Below are positions 59,013-64,000 of a stretch of DNA of 64,000 bases, in pieces. The DNA comes from JAKAWQ01 sp963745975 (GTDB lineage: Bacteria; Pseudomonadota; Alphaproteobacteria; Acetobacterales; Acetobacteraceae): assembly GCA_963745975.1 (NCBI GenBank), contig CAVUZJ010000026.1:16538-80537 (forward strand). Direction: 5' to 3'. The notes beneath the pieces are model-generated. The model was not told the DNA's origin, made no database searches, and saw only the letters and a program-made list of their open reading frames with translations. Numbering within the stretch: position 1 is the first letter of the stretch; each line of letters opens with the position of its first letter. A program made the translations under genes and the position numbers.

Positions 59013-61680
59013 TCAGAGGGTCCATGGCGCGGGCTTTTCGCTCTCTATGCCGTACTTGCGGATCGCCTCCTGCACCCGCGCCCGCGGGATCGCTCCCTCC
59101 AGAGCCAGGCTTTGCAAGCCCGCCAGCGCCACCCATCGCCGATCGACCTCGAAGAAGTCGCGCAGCCTCCGCCGATAGTCGGAGCGGCCGAAACCATCCG
59201 TCCCGAGCACCGAGTAACGCCGGCCGACATAGGGACGGATCTGGTCGGCAAACAGCCGGATGTAGTCGCTGGCCGCGACGGCCGGTCCCTCGCGGTTCTC
59301 AAGGCAGCGTTCGATCCAGCTCTGCCGCGGCTCCGCCGTCGGATGCAGCAGGTTCCACCGCTCGACTTCCATCGCCTCTCGCCGGACTTCGGTGAAGCTC
59401 GGGCAGCTCCACACGTCCGCGCCGACACCCCAGTCCTCTTCCAGCAGGTCCGCCCCGGCAATCACTTCGCGCAGAATCGTGCCCGAGCCGAGCAGTTGCA
59501 CCCGCGGCGCCTTCGTTCCCATTTCCTTTCCTTTGCGGAACAAGTACATCCCTCTGGTGATGCCCTCGGCGGCGCCCTCCGGCAGCGCCGGGTGTTCGTA
59601 GTTCTCGTTCATCAGGGTGATGTAATAGAAGACGTCCTCCTGCTCGGCGAACATCCGTCTCAGGCCGTCCTGGACGATCACTGCAACCTCGTACGAGAAG
59701 GTCGGATCGTATGCGACGCAGTTCGGGATGGTTGTCGCGTAGACGTGGCTCTGCCCGTCCTCGTGCTGCAGCCCCTCTCCGTTGAGCGTCGTCCGCCCGG
59801 CCGTGGCGCCGAGCAGGAAACCGCGCGCGCGCATGTCGCCCGCCGCCCAGGCGAGGTCGCCCACGCGCTGGAAGCCGAACATCGAGTAATAGATGTAGAA
59901 CGCGATCATCGGCATGTTCGATGAGCTGTAGGAGGTCGCTGCCGCGATCCAGGACGACATCGCGCCGGCCTCGTTCAGTCCTTCCTGGAGGATCTGCCCG
60001 CTCTTGTCCTCCTTGTAGAACATGAGCTGATCGGCGTCCTCTGGCCGGTAGAGCTGGCCGACCTGGCTGAAGATTCCGAACTGGCGGAACATGCCCTCCA
60101 TGCCGAAGGTGCGCGATTCGTCGGGCACGATCGGCACCACCCGCTTGCCGATTTTCTTGTCCCGGAGCAGCGCGTTGAGGATGCGCACGAAGGCCATCGT
60201 GGTCGAGATCGTCCGCCCTTCGCTGCCCTTGAGGTGCGCCTCGAAGGCGCTGAGCGGCGGCACTTCGAGCGATTCCGACCGCCGCCGGCGCGCCGGCAGA
60301 TAGCCGCCAAGGGCGCGCCGCCGCTCGCGCAGATACTCGAGTTCGGGTGAGCCTTCCACGAAACGAAGGAACGGCACTGCCTTCAGCTCTTCGTCGGCGA
60401 GCGGAAGGGAGAAGCGGTCGCGGAACTCCTTGAGATGGGTCTCGCCCATCTTTTTCTGCTGATGGGTGATGTTCTGGCCCTCGCCGGCCTCGCCCATGCC
60501 GTAGCCCTTCACCGTCTTGGCGAGGATGACCGTCGGCAGACCCCGCGTGTTCACTGCCTCGTGGTACGCAGCGTACACCTTCAGCGGGTCGTGGCCGCCG
60601 CGCACGAGCCCCCAGATCTCCTCGTCCGACATGTCGGCGACCAGCGCCCTGAGCTCGGGATATTTTCCGAAGAAGTGCTCGCGCACATAGGCGCCGTCCT
60701 TGGACTTGAAGTCCTGGTACTCGCCGTCGACACACTCTTCCATCCGCCTGAGCAGGATGCCGTTCGTATCCCGTGCCAGCAGCCGGTCCCAGCCGGTGCC
60801 CCAGATGACCTTGATGGTGTTCCAGCGCGCACCACGAAAGATCGCCTCGAGCTCCTGGATGATCTTCCCGTTCCCGCGCACCGGTCCGTCGAGACGCTGG
60901 AGGTTGCAGTTGACGACGAAGATCAGGTTGTCGAGACGCTCGCGCCCCGCGAGCGAAATCGCCCCCAGGCTCTCCGGCTCGTCGGTCTCGCCGTCGCCGA
61001 GGAACGCCCAGACCTTGCGTCCTTCCGTCTCTGCCAAGCCGCGCCCCTGCAGATATTTCAGGAAGCGCGCCTGGTAGATCGCCATGATCGGGCCGAGACC
61101 CATCGAGACGGTGGGGTACTGCCAGGTACTCCGGCATCAGCCACGGGTGCGGGTACGAAGAGAGGCCGTTGCCGTTCACCTCCTGGCGAAAGTTCAGCAG
61201 CTGCTCCTCGGTGAGCCGGCCCTCGACAAAGCTCCGCGCATAGATTCCGGGCGAGCTGTGCCCCTGGAGATAGACCAGATCTCCGCCGTGCTCATCGGTC
61301 GCGGCATGCCAGAAGTGCATCGCACCGGTGTCGAAGAGCGTAGCCATCGACTGGAAGCTCGCAATATGGCCGCCGAGTTCGGAACTCTCCTTGTTGGCAC
61401 GGAGGATGATCGCGAGCGCGTTCCAGCGGATGTAGGAGCGGATCCGATGCTCGATCGCGCGCTCGCCCGGGTGCCGTGCCTGGCGCTCCGGCGGGATCGT
61501 ATTGATGTAGGGCGTATTCGGCGAATAGGGGACGGGCGTGCCGGAGCGCCGCGCCCATCCCACCAGCTCGTCGAGCAAAAAGCCGGCCCGGTCCGGGCCC
61601 TCGACCTCGACAACGCCCGCCAGGCTGTCGAGCCACTCCCGCGTCTCGACAGGATCGGCATCGGACATGGTCCGGTCCAT
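59013..61680 (-). CDS. aceE: Pyruvate dehydrogenase E1, homodimeric type (one-base break near 61125)
   Basis: The TPP enzyme that decarboxylates pyruvate. The first frame begins MDRTMSDADPVETREWLDSL and reaches YPHPWLMPEY at about 61128. One extra C (TACCTGG for TACTGG) then breaks it; the next frame resumes WQYPTVSMGLGPIMAIYQAR and runs to the end. It has the TPP motif GDGETDEPESLGAI...NCN and YYITLMNENYEHPALPEG. Restored length is 888 residues, matching the E. coli type. E2 follows 67 bp downstream. Confidence 0.93.
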
Positions 61681-62034
61681 GATCTCCTCCCCATCTTTTC
61701 CTGGCGGCGCCTCTGGCGACCGCCTGCCGATCCTCCGGCCGCCGGGCCACTGTACGGAAGTCATACCGCATCAGCAACCGCGCTTGCATCCATGCCGGAT
61801 CGAGATGCCGCAAGGGCAAAATCCCACGCGATGGGGGCGCAGCCGGCGCCCGCCGCCGCCAGCCCCGCAGACCCGCCCGGAAATGGCCGGCTTTCGCTTC
61901 CAGGAACCGGTGGCGCACGCTATGCTCCCGTCCACGAGAAAGCCGCTAGACGGTCTCAAAGGGGAAACGTTGGCCGGACGAAGTGGTTCGCTTCGCCGCG
62001 GCTATCTCCCGCGACCCGGGAAGGACTTGCCGCC
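61681..62034. other. Divergent promoter region, aceE and citrate-lyase-like gene
   Basis: A 354-bp gap between divergently transcribed genes. No protein-like frame is seen. It must contain both promoters; I could not identify confident -35/-10 pairs or an operator palindrome. Confidence 0.5.
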
Positions 62035-63315
62035 ATGCAGCTCAGCGGACTCCTCCACAGCGCCAGACTTCTCCGCCATGTCGAGTTCCCGGTCACCGAG
62101 GTGCTCGGCCCCGGCGCAAGCGAAGCCGAGATCCAGGACCTCATCCGCCGGCATCGAATGATCTTCATCAAGCCGGTGTTCAAGGGCGGCCTCGGCAAGA
62201 AAGGCAAGGCCGGCCTGATCGGTAAGGCAACCGACCTTGAGACCGCGCTCGCCGAGAGGGAGAGATTGTTCTTCGTCGAGCACCGCCACGGCAATTCGAC
62301 CGCCAAGGCGAACGGCGTCACTTTCGAGGCCGGCGTCCCGGCCCGCCACGAAGTCTATTTCGCGATCAGCGATTCGACGGTCTACCGCGCACCCGCAATG
62401 ACCCTCACGCATCAGGGCGGCGTCGATATCGAGGAGCTCGACAGGAAGCTCGTCGCCAACGTGCCGTTCGACGCGCTCACCGGGCTCAAGGCCTTCGTCG
62501 TCGCCAACGCTCTCTCCGATATCGGCGCGCCCAAGGAGATCATTTCTCCCCTTGTCCAGAACCTGCCCAAGCTCTGGGAGCTCTTCCACCATTACGGCAT
62601 GACCGCGCTCGAGCTGAACCCGATTCGCATGGCCGAGGGGCGCGAGGGGCGCCTCACCCCGGTTGCCTGCGACTTCAAGGGCGGCTTCGACCGCGACGAT
62701 CCGCGCTGGCAACGCCTCGACCTGCCGCCCGACCTCTTCACCGCCGACACCTCCGCCTTCGAGCTCGAGGTCAATCAGCTCCGCACCCACCAGGGACAAT
62801 CCGATGTATTCGTCGTCAACGATCGCGGAACCATCCTCGCCCCCACCTTCGGCGGCGGCGCCAATTCTCTCGTGACCGAGGTGCTGGGCGAGGCGGCGAT
62901 CATCTCCTCGGACTTCGGCGGCAATCCGCCTTACGAAAAAATGAAGGAGGTTGCCCGCATCTGCTTCAAGCACTGGTTCTCTCAGGCGAACGTGCTTTTC
63001 ATCATCGGCGGAAAATCCAACAACACCGACATCTACGAAACGTTCCGCGCCATGGCCGATGCGCTGCGCGAGCATTGCAGCGCGCACGGCACGACGCCGG
63101 TTTACGTCGTCGTCGGCCGCGGCGGCCCGAATCTCGTCCGCGGCATGGGTGCACTCGCCGAGGCGTGCGACAATCTCGGCCTTCCCTACCGCTTCTTCGG
63201 CTTCGACAGCGCGATCTCCGAAGTCGTCAACTATGCCAAATCGGTCGATCAGTGGATGCGTTCGGGCGGCCGCGCCGCGCTCGCGGCCCGCCTCGGCCTC
63301 AAGGAAGCCGCCTGA
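62035..63315 (+). CDS. ATP-citrate lyase/citryl-CoA synthetase-like subunit with ATP-grasp domain
   Basis: A 426-residue protein with an ATP-grasp N-terminal half (HRMIFIKPVFKGGLGKKGKA, HEVYFAISDSTVYRAPAMTL, ALELNPIRM) and a CoA-ligase C-terminal half (GTILAPTFGGGANSLVTEVL, FGGNPPYEKMKEVARICF, VLFIIGGKSNNTDI). Family membership is the succinyl-CoA synthetase beta superfamily; the length and internal loops are closer to the ATP-citrate lyase N-terminal and citryl-CoA synthetase large subunits than to SucC. It is followed 25 bp later by its partner. The substrate is inferred, not shown. Confidence 0.7.
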   Translation: MQLSGLLHSARLLRHVEFPVTEVLGPGASEAEIQDLIRRHRMIFIKPVFKGGLGKKGKAGLIGKATDLETALAERERLFFVEHRHGNSTAKANGVTFEAGVPARHEVYFAISDSTVYRAPAMTLTHQGGVDIEELDRKLVANVPFDALTGLKAFVVANALSDIGAPKEIISPLVQNLPKLWELFHHYGMTALELNPIRMAEGREGRLTPVACDFKGGFDRDDPRWQRLDLPPDLFTADTSAFELEVNQLRTHQGQSDVFVVNDRGTILAPTFGGGANSLVTEVLGEAAIISSDFGGNPPYEKMKEVARICFKHWFSQANVLFIIGGKSNNTDIYETFRAMADALREHCSAHGTTPVYVVVGRGGPNLVRGMGALAEACDNLGLPYRFFGFDSAISEVVNYAKSVDQWMRSGGRAALAARLGLKEAA

Positions 63316-63340
63316 AAGATGAAGGGACGGGAAGGGGAAA

Positions 63341-64000
63341 ATGCCGCAGAAGGGAATTGTCGGCTTTCCTTACTATCTCGGGGTCGCCTCGCTCGGCGAT
63401 ATCGCCACGCGCGCCGACCGCGTCGCGGTCCTCAACATCCTCGGCAGCGAATCCCGCCAGGTCACGCCGGTCAGCCACGCCTTCTCCGGTGGGAACGTCG
63501 TCTTCGGAACCTCGCCGGGCCGCCGCGGCCAGGTCCTCGCCACACCCGCCGGCGACGTTCCGGTCTACAACAGCGTCCGCGAAGGCATCGATGCCGGCCA
63601 CAGTTTCAACACCGGTGTCGTCTATCTGCCGCCCTCCGGCGTGCGCGACGGCGTAGCCGAGCTCGCCCGCGTCAACCCGGACCTCGAAAAGATCATCATC
63701 ATCACGGAAAAGATCGCCGTCCATGACGCGCGCGAGATCCGGGCCATCGGGCAGTCCTTCGGCATCGACATCTTCGGCGCCAACTCGCTCGGCGTCGCCG
63801 ATTCGTGGAGCCGCGTGCGCCTCGGAGGCGCGCTCGGCGGCGACGCGCCCGACGAATCGCTGATCAAGGGCTCGATCGCCCTCTTCTCGAACTCCGGCAA
63901 CTTCACCACCACGATCGCCCAGTATCTCGCCACGGCAGGCTGGGGAACGACGACGCTCGTCTCTTCCGGCAAGGACGTCTACATCCATTACGCCGCGCCG
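63341..64000 (+). CDS. Citryl-CoA synthetase/ATP-citrate lyase-like partner subunit, 3' end outside window
   Basis: An open frame from ATG 63341 (GGAAGGGG upstream) for 220 codons to the window edge. It starts GIVGFPYYLGVASLGDIATR and contains a CoA-binding region (VPVYNSVREGIDAGHSFNTG, VVYLPPSGVRDGVAELARVN) and FSNSGNFTTTIAQYLATAGWG, matching the SucD/ATP-citrate lyase CoA-ligase domain. The phosphorylated His expected later lies beyond the window. It forms a two-gene operon with the ATP-grasp subunit. Confidence 0.75.
   Translation, partial: MPQKGIVGFPYYLGVASLGDIATRADRVAVLNILGSESRQVTPVSHAFSGGNVVFGTSPGRRGQVLATPAGDVPVYNSVREGIDAGHSFNTGVVYLPPSGVRDGVAELARVNPDLEKIIIITEKIAVHDAREIRAIGQSFGIDIFGANSLGVADSWSRVRLGGALGGDAPDESLIKGSIALFSNSGNFTTTIAQYLATAGWGTTTLVSSGKDVYIHYAAP

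Overview
The window is GC-rich chromosomal DNA of an alphaproteobacterium, most likely in or near the Acetobacterales/Rhodospirillales. The evidence is the gene order rpsB-tsf-pyrH-frr-uppS-cdsA-dxr-rseP-bamA-ompH-lpxD-fabZ-lpxA-lpxI, a glnB-glnA pair behind a sigma-54 promoter, an aceE-type pyruvate dehydrogenase cluster with a lipoylated E3, and numerous small GC-rich palindromes. The placement is inferred from gene content alone; no 16S gene is present.

Layout. 1-2236 (minus): a tightly overlapping operon of an unknown protein, a CobW-type GTPase, a one-helix protein, a YceI protein and the start of a cytochrome b561. 2357-5700: a DAO-family oxidoreductase, a palindrome cluster, a membrane protein and a carotenoid oxygenase. 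5920-25009: a chemoreceptor gene split by a 17.4-kb integrated element. The element is bounded by 20-bp direct repeats and carries an integrase, a small HTH protein, helicase, zinc protein, Toprim primase and VapE-type ATPase, then a frame-broken terminase, an HNH protein, two virion-like proteins, a cold-shock-domain protein, a membrane-protein cargo gene and many small genes. I see no portal, capsid, protease or tape-measure gene, so it looks like a phage satellite or a decayed prophage.

24987-35766: a split TPP-dependent decarboxylase, a MurT-GatD fusion, an HD hydrolase, a class II aldolase, a secreted small protein, a divergent PEP carboxylase, a CHAP/NlpC-like secreted protein and a metallophosphoesterase. 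35812-37844: glnB-glnA with a sigma-54 promoter and a possible NtrC site. 38167-53382: the ribosome/isoprenoid/outer-membrane/lipid A supercluster. It links translation factors, undecaprenyl and isoprenoid precursors, phospholipid synthesis, BamA assembly and early lipid A synthesis, and ends in LpxI and a glyoxalase-fold protein. 53479-54515: tRNA-Ser(GCU) followed by a dead integrase remnant. 54516-55820: an MFS symporter. 55923-61680 (minus): pyruvate dehydrogenase E1, E2, E3. 62035-64000: a two-subunit ATP-citrate-lyase/citryl-CoA-synthetase-like enzyme, cut by the window end.

Several strongly conserved genes (glnA, cdsA, aceE, the E2 gene, the phage terminase) are broken by one-base indels, mostly in short homopolymers. 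For the housekeeping genes, sequence or assembly error is more likely than real loss, and this should be settled before any biological reading.
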